The notes under the pieces are model-generated. The model saw only the letters and a list, made by a program, of their open reading frames with translations. It searched no databases and had not been told where the DNA came from. From Angiostrongylus vasorum (lineage: Eukaryota; Nematoda; Chromadorea; Rhabditida; Metastrongylidae): a stretch of DNA of 64,000 nucleotides. Shown piece after piece: positions 1 through 12,104 of the stretch (position 1 is the stretch's first letter; each line of letters begins with the position of its first letter). Made by a program: the position numbers and the translations under genes. Location of the stretch: NCBI GenBank assembly GCA_018806985.1, contig JADANN010000458.1, positions 682,001-746,000 on the forward strand, read 5' to 3'.

Positions 1-2027
1 ATAACAACCCATACAGAGACTCAAGAGGAAAAAAAACACATTGTTCATTACTGCGAGGCACAATCAAAGCAGAAAGCAGCAGACTCAGTCAACAATAACG
101 AATACGAGAACACCACCATCCCCTGTGTTACTGACCAATATGTTACTGAACAAAACGAAGCCCGATATTCCTATATTCAGTCACAACTGGATATAAATGA
201 AGTTTAACACCAAAACTTTGGATAACAATGAAACCAACCTTACCGTGCTATTAGAAAACCAGGTAGGAAAAGGAAAAAACAGAACCACGGATGCTATCAA
301 AGATCGAATAAACATTTTAAAATAATATTCATCCGATATTACGACGTTAATGAAGAGAAATCCTTGCGTGACTGACATAATGCAGCTTCGTCTCGGCATC
401 CAGAAATCCTATAGGGCCAAATTCGCAATCGGCACACGCCAAATATTTCACTCCCTCAGCTGAATTCGTAAATCCCACGTTCTCAAAGTCGTACATGTCT
501 CGAACTATCCAGAATCCAGAAACTGCTTCCTAAAAACGAGTCGCAAATTAATCGGAAGCAAAATAATTTTCTTTAAACTTAAAAAAAATCTCAATAATAA
601 AAAAATCAAAGGCTATAGTTGATACGGCCAAACATCAGGACAAATTGCAGAAGCATCAGAATAAGACAGAAGCATAACGTAAGGCAAGCTATGAATAAAC
701 AATATAAAAAAATCAAAACAACGCAGAATGAAGAGTACAATGAGGGAGACTATCTATAAAGAACTACTCCTCGAAGTTTCATTAACCATAATCTTAATTA
801 GAGAAGTCAACTGAATCAGTTTATACAATGACAAATTGCAGCAGGGTTTATCTAATACTCTCGCGACGACGGATAATCTCGGGTCTGTTACGAACTGGAC
901 GACGCTAATCTGCAGCTATCATAGAGTTTCTGGTTTTTTGAAAATAAACATTAATTTCCCGATTGACAGAGGCCTTAGTGGATTGTGGACATGAATGGAT
1001 TATAGCAAAGACTTTGCCCTACCGTTCTACGGGCGTGAATGATATCTACGATGTTATTACTAAGTGCTACTATGGTCCATTACACAAGCACATTACTGTG
1101 AGCATTCGGAAGTGTTCTGCGATTTATGAGTCTCTATTTCAGTATTTTTTACATCCTCACACTCTATACTATAGGAGATAATCGGTGAGCACCCAAATTT
1201 CAGACTAGTGAAATCATTCGGTTTTCGCATATTTCTTAAGCGCAGAAAGGAGCTTTTCTCAACCAACGTCTAAAAGAAGATCTGTGTCCTACAACCTACC
1301 AACTGATAGCAAAAAAGTGCGGGGAAATAATTCTACGCGTTAATAAACAACTAGAAAGAAAATCCAACCTACAGGTGTCTTACCGGCCAGTTCCGCAAAA
1401 CCACTGTAACACCTAAAGACGTCGGTGTCACTCGTCGCGATAACGTTAAATAATTTCACGAAATCGACTGGTCTTATTGCAAACTATCACTGTGATGATT
1501 GTAATCATTGAAATCTGAACAAAAAAAACTGTCAACATATTCTTCTATAGCTCACTTTCTGCGTGACTACGTTCTTCTCTTGACGGCAAAGTGGCAGCAT
1601 CGCATTTCTGTTGGACCACCGACCAGCACCCGCAAGAAGCACCACGCTTCCACAAATGCCACATACCAGGCGTTGCTTGTTCGACGAACCCTCAGTCACG
1701 TTTGATGTTGACTCCTGCAGTAATCGGAAGCTACAACTTCCTATGGATTTCGTGAGACCGACGTTTTTTCTCAAGCCATTCGACGCGTCTTCATGAATGG
1801 AACTCACCGTGTTATGGACGTACTTTTACACTAAATCATAATTAAAGACATTGTACACTAACTCTCGGATCCATCAACGATATCGTAGTGCAAGAAGGAG
1901 TGGATGAGCTCATCTTTCAATTTTATTTGCCTGAAAGGATGACCGTTTCTTTAAAATTACCTCAAGGCTCAACTACTTGTATTACATTACTTGCTAATTA
2001 TTATTAAACGATTCGGCATCACATGCA
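1..2027. other. unassigned AT-rich sequence
   Basis: No exon chain, repeat family or RNA gene was recognised in this stretch. Short open frames occur on both strands, but none has a convincing splice context or family resemblance. A frame on the minus strand at 1,532-1,807 is the longest and is not recognised. Confidence 0.5.
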
Positions 2028-2032
2028 TCATA

Positions 2033-2375
2033 CTGTGAGAATTCCAGCATTTCTTGCATGCGATTCGCTCCCTCGCATCCACCATCCACGAAGGCCTTCA
2101 AATTCTTTTTGTGTGGCTTTGATTTCTACTTGAGGGCTTTTTGTCTTCGTTACGAATGTCCTTGAATGCTTGTCAATTCTACCTGGTATCCTTGTATAGC
2201 CTGCTAAGGGGTTTCCGCGTGGATTAGAAGTAATGAGCATGTCCAAGACAAATCTGGTACTAAGTTCCCGACCTCGCAGTTGGGATCAGGGAGGGTTGAG
2301 CCACCACCTGGGTAGGTTGGGGAACCCGCGCAATGAAGAGGATCATTACCACAGTGCTACCAGCATCACATTGTC
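2033..2375 (-). repeat. S3 SINE copy, tRNA-like head
   Basis: On the minus strand the element begins near 2,375 with a tRNA-like head containing an A-box-like GTGGTAATGAT stretch and runs to a tail near 2,033. It resembles the copies at 60,775-61,115 and 30,583-30,903. The body carries the recurring GATGCGAGG...GAATC...GCAAGAA pattern seen in all S3 members. Open frames across it are incidental. Confidence 0.6.
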
Positions 2376-2616
2376 ATGATTACTGGTGAAAAATCTTTTA
2401 CTATGTTACAATGTGTGATAGTTTTTAAGAAAGCAAGTTAAGGAAATACGTTATATCGCTTACTGGTTGCTGACCACGAGCACTTCTGAAGGTTCTTTCA
2501 CTCACGTACGAAGATTTACGCGGACAAACTTGCACCAAGATCGGTAAGAAAATGTAAAAACCTGAGGGGTGGCTGGTTTTCAAGAAACGCCAAGGTATAT
2601 TAGTACACCTTCACAA

Positions 2617-3000
2617 CGGTTTACCACCTCGTCGTGGCTGGGAGGTGTTCCTGGCCGTCGTGCTATGATGCACAGCGGGAGGATTCATCCCCCGGTAGGA
2701 CCCCCTCAAGCTGAGGAGTTCGACGTTTCTATTAGAAAGCCCAGCTAAGAGTAAAGCAATACCAGGATCTACCACCGACCTGGTAACAAACTATTCGCTT
2801 GGTGGTACATCTTACTCTGATCCACAAGGGCGGCCACTGCACGTAGTGGTGACGACCTGGGGCAGACTTTGGCCAGGCCGACCTCGGTACTCCAGGGAAA
2901 CACCATGGCTAAACCAGCAAAACTCCGAAAAGTGGAGATTATGCTGGAGTCTGCACAACCAGTGAGGACGCGCCGTCCAAGTACCCAAGTAAGTACTACC
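2617..3000 (+). repeat. S1 SINE copy, near full length
   Basis: This is one of the best S1 copies. It starts with GGTTTACCACCTCGTCGTGG and passes through an AAGCCCAGCTAAGAGTAAA block. It ends in a tail, CCGTCCAAGTACCCAAGTAA, that is also the last part of the RTE element ending near 8,976. Both strands happen to be open for about 90 codons here, which is a property of the repeat and not evidence of a gene. Confidence 0.8.
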
Positions 3001-3169
3001 TGTACAACGACGCAATTCTGTCTCTTTGCCGCTGCTCGTTGTTCTGAATGTCCGATATCGCGCGGATCGATTCACGTAGTTGTTCCAAACCTGACTCCAC
3101 TTGTCGTAGACGCACAGTTAGCTCCGATCCGCTACCTTTTTCGAACCTTAACACAGCATGTATAGTAGA

Positions 3170-3784
3170 GGTAATTCCAGCTTCTCAATCACCAAAACGA
3201 GAAGTTTCAATCACAAAGTAAGTAAATATGAAATGTTACAAAACCGTTCTTAATGATGTGCCATAAAAATAAAGAACAAACGCGACATACACATTGAAAA
3301 TTAAAGAAATATACGCTTACGAGGTTATAAGATGTAGCAGGTCCGAGTAGATTTTATTCAGGCTATTCTGACACAGCTCATCCTTAGAGTCAGCCAAATT
3401 CATTCAGAACGTACCAAATCTCCAAAACTGAAGGACGAACTGGGACCCTCCCAACGACAGAGTTGGGCTAATTCGAAAACAAACAAAGGACGCAATCACG
3501 GACCACGACGGCTTGTCCACATCCGGACAAGTGCGCGTCGAAACCCACTAGTCTACTGCAGTTTATTTCAGCGCACTTTAGGACGACGCCTCTGCTTAAA
3601 GAAATAAAGAGGCAGAGGAAGCAACGACGATTACAAGGAGGGTATTCCTAGAAGTTCTACGCCACAACTGACAGTTATTTTCCACATAAGATTCATAGTC
3701 AGTGTTCTCTACTCGCGTATTTTACCGTATTTCAGGCTCTTTTTTTCCCTTGGGTATTCTTTAAGGTTATTGTGCCCATTTATA
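3170..3784. other. unassigned spacer
   Basis: Nothing recognisable was found between the S1 and S2 copies; no exon with paired splice sites is visible. Confidence 0.4.
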
Positions 3785-4065
3785 TGCGAGTGTGGCGCAG
3801 TGGTCTGAGGCGTCCAGCAATACACATGGGATCGATCCCCGCGCCCAACGCCCATCAAGCCTTCCATCCCTCCGGGGGTCAGAAAATTGGTACCAAAGCT
3901 GTTTGGGGAGGATAGCTAGCAGCACTGGTTCGATACATCGATAGGCCATCGCGAGTCATTATAAAGGCCATTTATGCATTCAGTCACCTCCAGTGACGCT
4001 TAGTGAAATCCGATGCATGGCTCATCCACAAGGACTAATCAACACCGAGAGCTTTATCCTTTACA
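3785..4065 (+). repeat. S2 SINE copy, tRNA-derived
   Basis: The head GAGTGTGGCGCAGTGGTCTG resembles a tRNA A box, and GGGATCGATCCCC stands where a B box would be. The body then runs through CCATCAAGCCTTCCATCCC and a block containing CGATACATCGATAGGCCA. A tRNA gene is not supported because no acceptor stem closes. This copy is a good reference for the family. Confidence 0.75.
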
Positions 4066-4234
4066 CTTTTTATGCTCACTTACACAAAGTTTTTATCACT
4101 AGTTCTGTCCTGAATTTAATCATTAGCGTGATTTTTTCAAACACACATATCCCTACTACACCGTTAACAGACATCACTTGCGACAGGTCCGACACTCACT
4201 CTTGCGCTTGTACAACCAGTTTAGTGCTGGTTCG

Positions 4235-4530
4235 TGCTCGCTCCTGGCTAACCAAGGCTCCCACTCGTCCTGGGTTGAGGGAAATTGGTAACGAAATTTC
4301 CCGGGACTCGCTTACTCTCTTCAATCGACATTTGAACGTCGTAGCCCAACTATCCTTGGACTTGATTAAGAATCGACTCGACCAGCAGTCAACGACATTA
4401 GTAACGAAGGTGAAAATTCTCAAGCAGAGCGTAACTAAACCCATACGAACTAAGTTTGAAGATCTTCGTATATGATGGATTCGAGGAAGCGAATCGAATG
4501 CAAGAAGTGGTGGGATCCGTGGGAAAGATC
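4235..4530 (+). repeat. S3 SINE copy, diverged
   Basis: The second half aligns by eye with the S3 copy at 60,960-61,110 (CGACTCGACCAGCAGTCAAC...GATGGATTCG...AATGCAAGAA). The head is diverged. The long overlapping open frames on both strands in this interval are a by-product of the repeat. Confidence 0.5.
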
Positions 4531-4784
4531 TCAAGACGCTTCATGTAAAACTAAAAAGTGAGGAAAAAAACAATCTCCATCCGCCACTCGCTATAAAGAA
4601 CGAAGCCTGTTTGTCCACAACAGCCGATAATTTTACGATAACTAGAGGACTTGAGCAGTCGAGGATTTCTTACCGACCTGAATGAAGGGACTATGCTCTA
4701 TCGCTTTAAATTTATACATGCTGGAACGTTGAACAGAATTTATTGAATTGCAATACGCTAATTATCGAAGGTTAAAATGAGAAG

Positions 4785-4902
4785 GCTAGAGATGGGGTGG
4801 AGAATGTGGAGGCCCTCGTTGCGGAGGCCCTCGTCCTTTCTGGCGAAAGACCTGAAGAAAGCGAATCGGAGAGAAAAGACAAAGGTTTTGATGAAAAGTT
4901 AG
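4785..4902 (+). CDS. exon-like acidic open segment, unknown gene
   Basis: The frame reads a charged stretch (EALVAEALVLSGERPEESE, then a Lys/Asp/Glu-rich end) and stops exactly at a strong donor, GCG|GTGAGTG, at 4,903. A possible acceptor AG lies just before 4,785, but the pyrimidine tract is weak. No neighbouring exon could be joined to it. It may be an exon of an unrecognised gene or a chance open frame with a good donor. Confidence 0.3.
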
Positions 4903-6040
4903 CGGTGAGTGTTCCAACAACGTATTGCCTCACAAGCATAGGATCTTCGATGATAGGAGATATAGCGTGGGTCCCAACTTTTTGCTTCAGTGTGCAGAGC
5001 CGGTAGATTTTTATCAATAATTATTCATATCCGACATTTGATCACTGACTATGATCAAATACGAACAGTTACGGACTACAAGAGGGAAGGACAAGACTGA
5101 CGAGGTGAAAAGATTCATCGGGCTTTGCCATGACGTAAAAATTAAACCACGGCTGCTATTGGGAGATTATTAAAGTTCCTTCCAGCTCTGCCGTTGCCTG
5201 ATATTCTATCGCATCTCTTATTTTAAAAAGAAAATAAGAAGAATTGTAGAGAGACTTGCTTTTTCTGAAAGGATTAGATCTGATAGCCGCTTAACTAACC
5301 TCCGTTGTGGTGTTTTGTGGCCTACAAGACAAGCTATGGAAGATTAGTTCTATAATTGAACTTGTCATTAGGGATTGCAGAAGAATATACAGGTCGGAAA
5401 AATACGTGTGTGTACCAAGAATTCCCTAGTGGCGTTTTCTGAGGTAGAGTCATATTTCGTTATTATATCCCACACAGATGGCACGACTACGGGCTCAAAT
5501 TACTCAAATTACGCCCAAGCAGTGTCCCCATAATTGGAAATGTAGCGCACTCTGCTGTGATGAGGCTTATCCACAATTTCCTAGATGAAAAGTGGTATGG
5601 CTACACTGATAGCCCTCGTTTGGATTTAGGACTTGCAGCAAAGGCGCTCATTTTATCGCCACCCGGAGAAAAAGCAGAAAATGATTTCCCATGCACGTCA
5701 TCCACCTAAAGTTAAAGATATGTTAATGGACACCATAAAAGAGTCGGAGTCGTTATGCTGAAGTGGAAAGGTGATTGGGCCATTACTACGACATTACTCT
5801 TTACCTAACTCATAAAGGCCCCAAGTTATTGAGGCCTACGACCAGAGAAAGCTGTTCGTGGACATCAGCGACAAGATGACTCTGCGCATTTTTCCTCGTC
5901 TTGTTCACTCAGAAGGTAATATCTAGGATTATTGGTAGCCTTCTCCATAAAATAATGAATGTTATTTATCATTTCTCAATCAAATTTACGTAAACTTTAC
6001 ATATAAGTTAATCTATCACATGGGTTTAGAACTACCATAT
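4903..6040. other. unassigned intergenic sequence
   Basis: No coding chain or repeat family was recognised; this stretch lies between the exon-like segment and a partial S1 copy. Confidence 0.4.
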
Positions 6041-6310
6041 ACAGCGAGGATTCAACCCACATCAGGATCTCCAAAGCGGAGAAGAAGTTCAAAATTTCCA
6101 TTCGGAAGCCCAGCTAGGAGTAAACCAATACCAAGAACCACCACCGTCCTGGTCCGAAACTAGGTGGCAAATATCCCTCTGATCTACAAGGGCCGTCGAC
6201 TGCTTTTGATGGTGACGACCTGAGCAAAGTTTCGGCTAGGCTGACTGCGGCACTCCAGGAACCACGTTGGCTTCACCATCAAATGTCCAGCCTCAGTTGA
6301 CCGCACACTA
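6040..6310 (+). repeat. S1 SINE copy, 5'-truncated and diverged
   Basis: It begins inside the S1 body at AGCGAGGATTCAACCCACAT and keeps the AAGCCCAGCTAGGAGTAAAC block and the following GTCCTGGTC...GATCTACAAGGGC region. The canonical tail has decayed past 6,300. Confidence 0.55.
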
Positions 6311-6899
6311 GGCGCTCACGTTTACGACATCGGGCGATAAGACGTGGAGACTGCTTCTTGGTCTGCATCTAAAACGCCAAAACAGTTTCTTCGGACGTCG
6401 ACGTTCACGCTCATCATGAGGCTACTGATCGCATCAAATTTCATGTGATGACCCCACACTACACAAAAAGCAGAGACCGACATACCCCAATTAGATGACG
6501 GAACCCTTGTCATTCTTGGAGGGAAATTTCAGTTATGAAATATCAGAGGCGTTAGGTTTGTCGTATACCCATCTATTTCCCATCTAGTCACCTCATACAA
6601 AAATCATACCATCACGCTTGGCCATTCTTCTTCTCCAACTTAGACGTCAAAAGAAAGTCAGCATCATTTGTTACTTAACAACTTGAACATTTAATAAAAG
6701 CGAACTGGAAGCGTTCCACCTCCGGTAGGAGGAAGTAATCCACAACGGGAAGTCGCTATAAAAGATCGTTGTTGAAGTCTTCAGCATCAGATTAGGAACG
6801 GCCAACGAAAATGAATACAGCATAGAGTATGAGTTCATATTCTCGTCTTCCACACATTCTTTGTCGTAATCACAGGATAGCGTAGTTCGAAATAGGAGA

Positions 6900-8976
6900 A
6901 ATAAATGAGAATGGAAACCTTTTTTGTACGACACCTGTCCGCAGTATATCTGTTCTATGGGAATTCATTTTTCAAGAACAGAAAATATCTCACAAACAGA
7001 AAGTCATGCCTGTTTGACACCTCAGTCGAACCTGGATTCTGTCCTGGAAACGATCACCTCCTCCTCCGCGCGAAGATTCGATTCAGCCATAAGCTGGGAA
7101 AGAACTGTCGTCGTCTAACAAAACCGAAAAAAGTCGCATATGATGAGGATATTTTCAATAAAAATCCTCTCATATAACTGGCAAATAAAAGAAGGCTAGA
7201 CCGAGGACTACAAGCTGCTTGTCGAAAGACTATCGACTTGGAACTTGTGAGTGCCGAACTCGTCCCACTTTCTCAAACAAGAAGCTCGGATTACATCACC
7301 CATTATCACTAAGGATTTGCTCGACGAGAGAAGGACACTGAAACTTGACCCTACTGCAACACATCTAACATGGCTAACGATAAATGCTAGGTGCAGGAGA
7401 TGTTTGCAGGAGGATTTACATTGGTATAGACAGAAAAAATTTATTGGAAGCAGCACAAAAAAGACCCAGTATTAAGAAGTGCCGCCTGGATTTTTTATTC
7501 TGGCGACTATAATGTTTCGCTCTCTGTCGTGATGAACGATGATAGGACTAGCATTACATCCCACCATTACATGGAATTGATAACGGAAAGGTTAGTCTCC
7601 CCCCTCCTCCTCCTCCTCAACCACTACCACCTCCCAATCCCCGTCCTGGGCTCCAACATCCTGATTGGTGCAAAACTGTCCAGGATACCACTTTCTGAAG
7701 TTCGAATTGCTATACAAAGCATGAAAAGAGGTACAGCTCCTGGAGCCAATAATATCATCGCCAATTTCCTTTCATCAGGTTACCACAAGTTACATGTGCT
7801 TCTGGCAACCCACATGACATCTTACCTTCAGAAAGAGAAAATACGAGACCAGCAGAGGACCTCGCGCACGGTCATCCTCAAGAAATGTACCGAAACAATC
7901 TTTGCAAATATCATCCAATATGCCTATTGAGTTTATTCTACAAGTTGTTCACGAAAGTTATCTGCAGCACAAATACACAACTTTTTTATCGACCTCTCAT
8001 CATGACCATAAAAGAGGAGTTCGACATGGCGACAGAATATCGCCATATCTGTTTAGTACCGCAATGTAGTGGATAATGAAAGTCACTCGATTGGAACGAT
8101 AAGGGCATACGTATTTCCGAGAAATTCTTCTCAAATCATCGTTTCGCCGACAACATCGTGACCTCCTCAAGAAGTAACAAAGAAGGTGTGACGACGGTAA
8201 ATGGACTCGACGAAGTGGAAAAAAAAAGATTGGATTGTGCATAAATAGGACGAAGACCCAGTTCATGAAGATCCCATAGTGTGAAGGCGAATAAATCGAA
8301 CTGGATGGTCCTCTAATTACAAGAACCACCTCATACGTGTACCTTGGACGTCCAATGAACATGGAGAATAACATGAAAGAGGGATTAGACAGAGAGCAGC
8401 ATGGGCCGTATTTGCTTCCCTTAAAGAAGCCACCGACCAACTAACGGAGCCAAAACTCTTTGGTCACCTTTTCGAATCAAGAATCCTCCCAGCGCTCTGT
8501 AACGCAGCAGAGACGAGGGCTACGTCAAGAATGCTGCGCAAAATCCATAGAGCGCTTGAACGGTGCCACATGAAATACAACCGGCACAGAATATCTCGAC
8601 GAAATCAGAAGCTCCAGTCTTCGAAATCCATATTATCTTCCAGGCTTAGCAGAATTCACATCAATAGCTAAACGCAGACGCCACGCTCACATTATAAGGA
8701 GAACAAATGACAGATGGACGAAAAGAACAGTGGAGTGGTCTCTTAGAGAATTCGAACCTCTTGGAAGACCACCTAAACGATGGACGGTTGTGTTCGTGGC
8801 TAACGTTAACCATCTGTATTCCCAGATGGAAACAATTCTAGGAATCCAGAATTGCGGGCGTCCCCATGTTCTAAGCAGACCAACAGCATGGACGACTATT
8901 GCGCGAGAGAGAAACGAATGGAAATTGCGCTGAGGCCCACACCACCGGTGAAGACGGGTCATCCAAGTGTCCATAA
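6900..8976 (+). mobile_element. RTE-clade non-LTR retroposon, dead copy
   Basis: Broken frames follow the order of an RTE endonuclease/reverse transcriptase polyprotein. The C-terminal endonuclease signature with HLLLRAKIRFSH lies near 7,050. A linker with RQKK follows near 7,430. The RT fingers region (SEVRIAIQSMKRGTAPGANN) lies near 7,690-7,750, then SYLQKEKI and ICLLSLFYKLFTKV near 7,920. A large internal deletion follows near 7,975 and removes the first catalytic RT motif. The second catalytic block near 8,130-8,160 reads RFADNIV where FADD is expected. The C-terminal RAAWAVFASLKEATDQL...ALCNAAET block lies near 8,390-8,515, and ARERNEWK near 8,910. It ends in a short tail, CCAAGTGTCCATAAGTAAGT. 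Many stops and frameshifts show it is inactive. Family assignment rests on remembered nematode RTE proteins. Confidence 0.8.
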
Positions 8977-9974
8977 GTAAGTATTTTATCGCCTTTCACA
9001 TGAACTTTCTGTACAAGCTATTCTTTCGCTTTCACATGAAATCATACAGACATCCCTGTCAGATAGTACTAACTAAGAAACGTTCTAGAATGCCTTTTTG
9101 AATACTAACTCTACTAACTGTACTTTCTACTATCAAATCTCCACTCATTGTAGTAGGATTAAAAGCAGCACCATCAATGACCTTTAATTTCGCTCAACTA
9201 GTGCTTATACAGTCTGCATCTCCTTCTTGCCTTCTTGTTTCACCTAATAAAATGTGAGTTACGAACTCTCTATTAATATAAGCAACTTTAACTTCAGTTG
9301 TATTTTGTGCCTTTTCCGCTTCAATCACCAATGTCTCAGTTATTTCTTATTCCTTTCCACAATTGTTCTTCATATTACTCTATTCACTCTATTGTATGAG
9401 CCACCTTAGATATCTTCCATTTGGCCTCATTTCTCCCGCACTCCCACTTGCTCCTTACTTTTTCTTGTTCAAGTAGTATTCTATGTGAAACTTCTTTTTT
9501 CATATTACATCATCAATCTATTGAAGAAGCCACTCTCTCATTTTCAGTGTAAGCTCTTGCACAATTATTTATGTTTGCCTGTTGATTCCACTGTCGCCTT
9601 CACGTTTCTATTCTTTACATTTCTTGAAATCGCCATATAGTTATTATATTAACTCACTGTATTATTATTGTTATAAACGGCTTAATGACCCAAGTTTGAG
9701 GCATGATCTGTGAGTGACAACGACGAAAAGTCCAGTGTGGCAAATCCGCGCAAAGTCAAGCATTCTATCTCGAGCTGACGAGTATTCGGTACTGACAGCT
9801 ACCGCATTCCACTGTGTTGACTAATATAAGGAATGACAACCATAAATGTGCCTTAAAACATGATAATCAGCTTGGCAGCCACTATAGAAAACATTCGATA
9901 GTGTTTGGACTGTTTCATTACCTTTTCTTATAAAAAACAGTTGGGTGTCTTTGAGCGCCTAGAATGCCTTATAA
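8977..9974. other. unassigned sequence with an SL1-like 22-mer
   Basis: AT-rich DNA with no exon chain. The only notable element is the spliced-leader-like sequence at 9,679-9,700, listed separately. Confidence 0.4.
9679..9700 (+). other. SL1 spliced-leader-like sequence
   Basis: This 22-base stretch matches the nematode SL1 exon sequence at 20 of 22 positions (two substitutions: C for T at position 3, G for T at position 9). It is followed by GCATGATCTG rather than the GTAAC donor and Sm-site region of an SL RNA gene. That pattern fits the 5' end of a reverse-transcribed, trans-spliced mRNA better than an SL gene. The downstream sequence has only short open frames. A chance match cannot be excluded without a genome-wide count. 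Confidence 0.45.
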
Positions 9975-10210
9975 TGTACACCAAATAAGTCATTAGTTCG
10001 ATCCCATTCCTAGGGAAACCAAGCCTTCCATCCCTCTGGGGTCGGCAAATTGGTACCAGACGTGTATGGGAGAATAGCAGTACTGGCTCGATATATCGGT
10101 AGGCCACCGCGAGTCACTGTAAAGGCCAGATATGCATTCGATCACCTCCAGCGATGCTTAATGAAGTCGAATGAATGGCCCCCATCACTCAGGGGATTGA
10201 TCAACCGGCA
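9975..10210 (+). repeat. S2 SINE copy, head diverged
   Basis: The body is well preserved (CCAAGCCTTCCATCCCTCTG, CGATATATCGGTAGGCCACC, GAAGTCGAATGAATGGC), but the tRNA-like head is eroded. Confidence 0.65.
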
Positions 10211-10424
10211 CGCTTCGTACTGTACCACACAATTTGTATATCTCTGACAAAAAATGTTAATTCTAGGTAAAGGACTTCATGTAGGTTAGAATTACAGTTT
10301 CCTTGTGGAAAATTTTTTTGTTGTAGATATGGAAAGTAATTCGTGTTTAAACACTGTTAATTATTTGGATATGTAGATTATAATGTTCAACCTTCATTTA
10401 CTGCCTGTGATTGCGGATAACTTC

Positions 10425-10590
10425 CGGAAGCATCGTTAGGATAAAAAACTGGATGAGAGAAAAAGCAAAACAAAGGGCTTGGAATGGCGCAGTGTATAAC
10501 GCGTGGGCCCCCGGCAAGGGTAATCGCTGGTTCGAAGCACACCTAGGGTTCCAAGTTTTGTTCATATCTCACAATCCTTGTGGTTGTACT
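10425..10590 (+). repeat. S4 SINE copy, tRNA-like
   Basis: Begins near AGCATCGTTAGGATAAAAAA. It has an A-box-like TGGCGCAGTGTATAACGCG and a B-box-like TGGTTCGAAGC, then AGGGTTCCAAGTTTTG and a GTGGTTGT end. This is one of the cleaner S4 copies. Confidence 0.65.
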
Positions 10591-11351
10591 TCTTATGTAG
10601 ATTATATTTATGTAGGAGTTTCAAATTGTAAACAGTAAGAACGGTTTTGAAAGAAAAACTACGCTGAATCCCATTGAAGCGCGCATACTCCTGGAACACC
10701 AAGCCATTAAGAAGGATTAGCAATGATTATCGTCTCATCGTAGCGAAAATGTGTCTCTAAGTGTGGAAGTTCAGTGTTCAAGTAGAGACACTACTACACC
10801 TCTTTACCAGCAATAGTCTCTGTGGTCGATCGTTTCTGCAACATCAATGGTCTTTTGCGGTAAAATGAATCCATCCGAAAGAACTGTTTTCTAATTTGTT
10901 AAGTGTAGAGAACAGTTCCACACAAGAACAGATGGATGAGTGGTTTGAGTTATTAAACCGACAGTCAGAGTATATAAAATTTACACGAGAAAAACCAACC
11001 GAAAACTGGCTTCCATTCTTAAACATCCAAATAAAGCTCTCAGAAAAGTGGCTATATAACAAAATGGTATCGTAAGCCAAGTAGTAAGAACATACTAGTT
11101 CACTACCTCTCTTCTCATCCTTCACATATGAAAAAAGCACTTATCAAAAAACATGTACTGTACGGCAAAAAAATGTGTGCACAGGAGAAGAGGAAAGGAA
11201 GAAATCGCAAAACCTGGCACGAAAAATTGCCATTTCCAATGGCTACGACGTAGAAAGCCATTCGGGTTGGACAAAAACGTAGGGTTAGTTCCCCAAAATA
11301 ATGTTTCGGACTTAAGCTGAGATCCCTTTTAAGCTCTACCCTTCATATCAA

Positions 11352-11603
11352 ATGAAAGTAAGTTACGCCATTAAGAGATGCTTAAGAAAAAGTGGTCTTG
11401 AAAATTATATAACGATTATTGACATCCCACCTGATACCCTGCGCCGTCAGCTGGTTCGCAACCGTCTCTTTGATCATTTGTGCAGCTCAGAAAACTGTAT
11501 GATCTGTCCTAACGGGAGAGACGGGGATTGCATCAGTTCAGGTATAATATACTTGATCTCATGTAACGAATGCGGTGAGGAATATATTGGGGGAAACGGG
11601 TAG
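11352..11603 (+). pseudogene. PLE GIY-YIG endonuclease domain, broken
   Basis: This open segment encodes the region before and including the GIY-YIG core: the [19 protein letters not shown] block, the CMICPNGRDGDC zinc-knuckle-like part, then IIYLISCNECGEEYIG. The frame is lost just after YIG through an extra base in a G run (GGGGGAAACGGG), so the ETGRPL segment expected next falls in another frame. The domain would nick target DNA during PLE insertion. This copy cannot encode a full enzyme. Confidence 0.7.
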
Positions 11604-12057
11604 ACCACTTTGTGTCTGCATAGAAGAACATCTAGATGGGAAAGTTAGAATTCCTCAAAACCCTCCTCTAGGTACGCATAGGGCACAAAAGCACAACGGC
11701 GATGATTTTGAAGTGACTGTACGGATCCCAGCGCAGGAGTCGAAAACATAAACACGCAAAACTCTTGAGGCGTTTTGGGTAGATTTCAAAAACCCAGAGA
11801 TAAACCGGAAAGACGAATGCCTCACTATCACACGTGAACTGGCGCCCTATTTCAAAATGATATTTTGACCCCGGTGTGTGTCGTGCTCGCGACCCCACGT
11901 GAACAACGCGTGAGCCAGTCCCATCGTAACATCACGGTGAGTAGCCTTTCACTTTGACCGTAGCATCCTAACCCACCGTCTATTTAAAACTTTGATCTTC
12001 ATTAATACTTTAGACTTTTCCACCAAATAATTAAAGTATTCTAGTACAAAATACGTC

Positions 12058-12104
12058 CAGGCTCTGAGGAAGGCGAAATCGCCAAAACGTCAGCCATCGA
12101 CCAA
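12058..12104 (+). ncRNA. hammerhead-ribozyme-like motif, core mutated
   Basis: Order: stem I strand GGCU, core CUGAGGA, stem II AGGCGAAAUCGCC, then AAAAC where GAAAC is expected, GUC cleavage triplet, and AGCC closing stem I. The conserved G of the GAAA box is changed to A, so self-cleavage is expected to be lost. Hammerheads of this compact kind are known from Penelope-like elements. Confidence 0.6.

Noticed and set aside
2812..3165. Overlapping frames of 87-98 codons on both strands
   Set aside because: They lie in a dispersed S1 repeat, and equivalent frames in other copies are broken.
3785..3850. Possible tRNA gene (A box GTGGCGCAGTGG, B-box-like GATCGATCC)
   Set aside because: No acceptor stem or anticodon arm can be formed, and the sequence recurs about ten times with a common tail, so it is a SINE head. 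The same holds for S3 and S4 heads.
4196..4534. Antisense frames of 112 and 160 codons
   Set aside because: Much of the interval is a diverged S3 copy, and no splice sites or domains support coding.
9679..9780. Functional SL RNA gene
   Set aside because: The GT donor after the leader, the Sm site and the stem-loops expected within 100 bases are absent.
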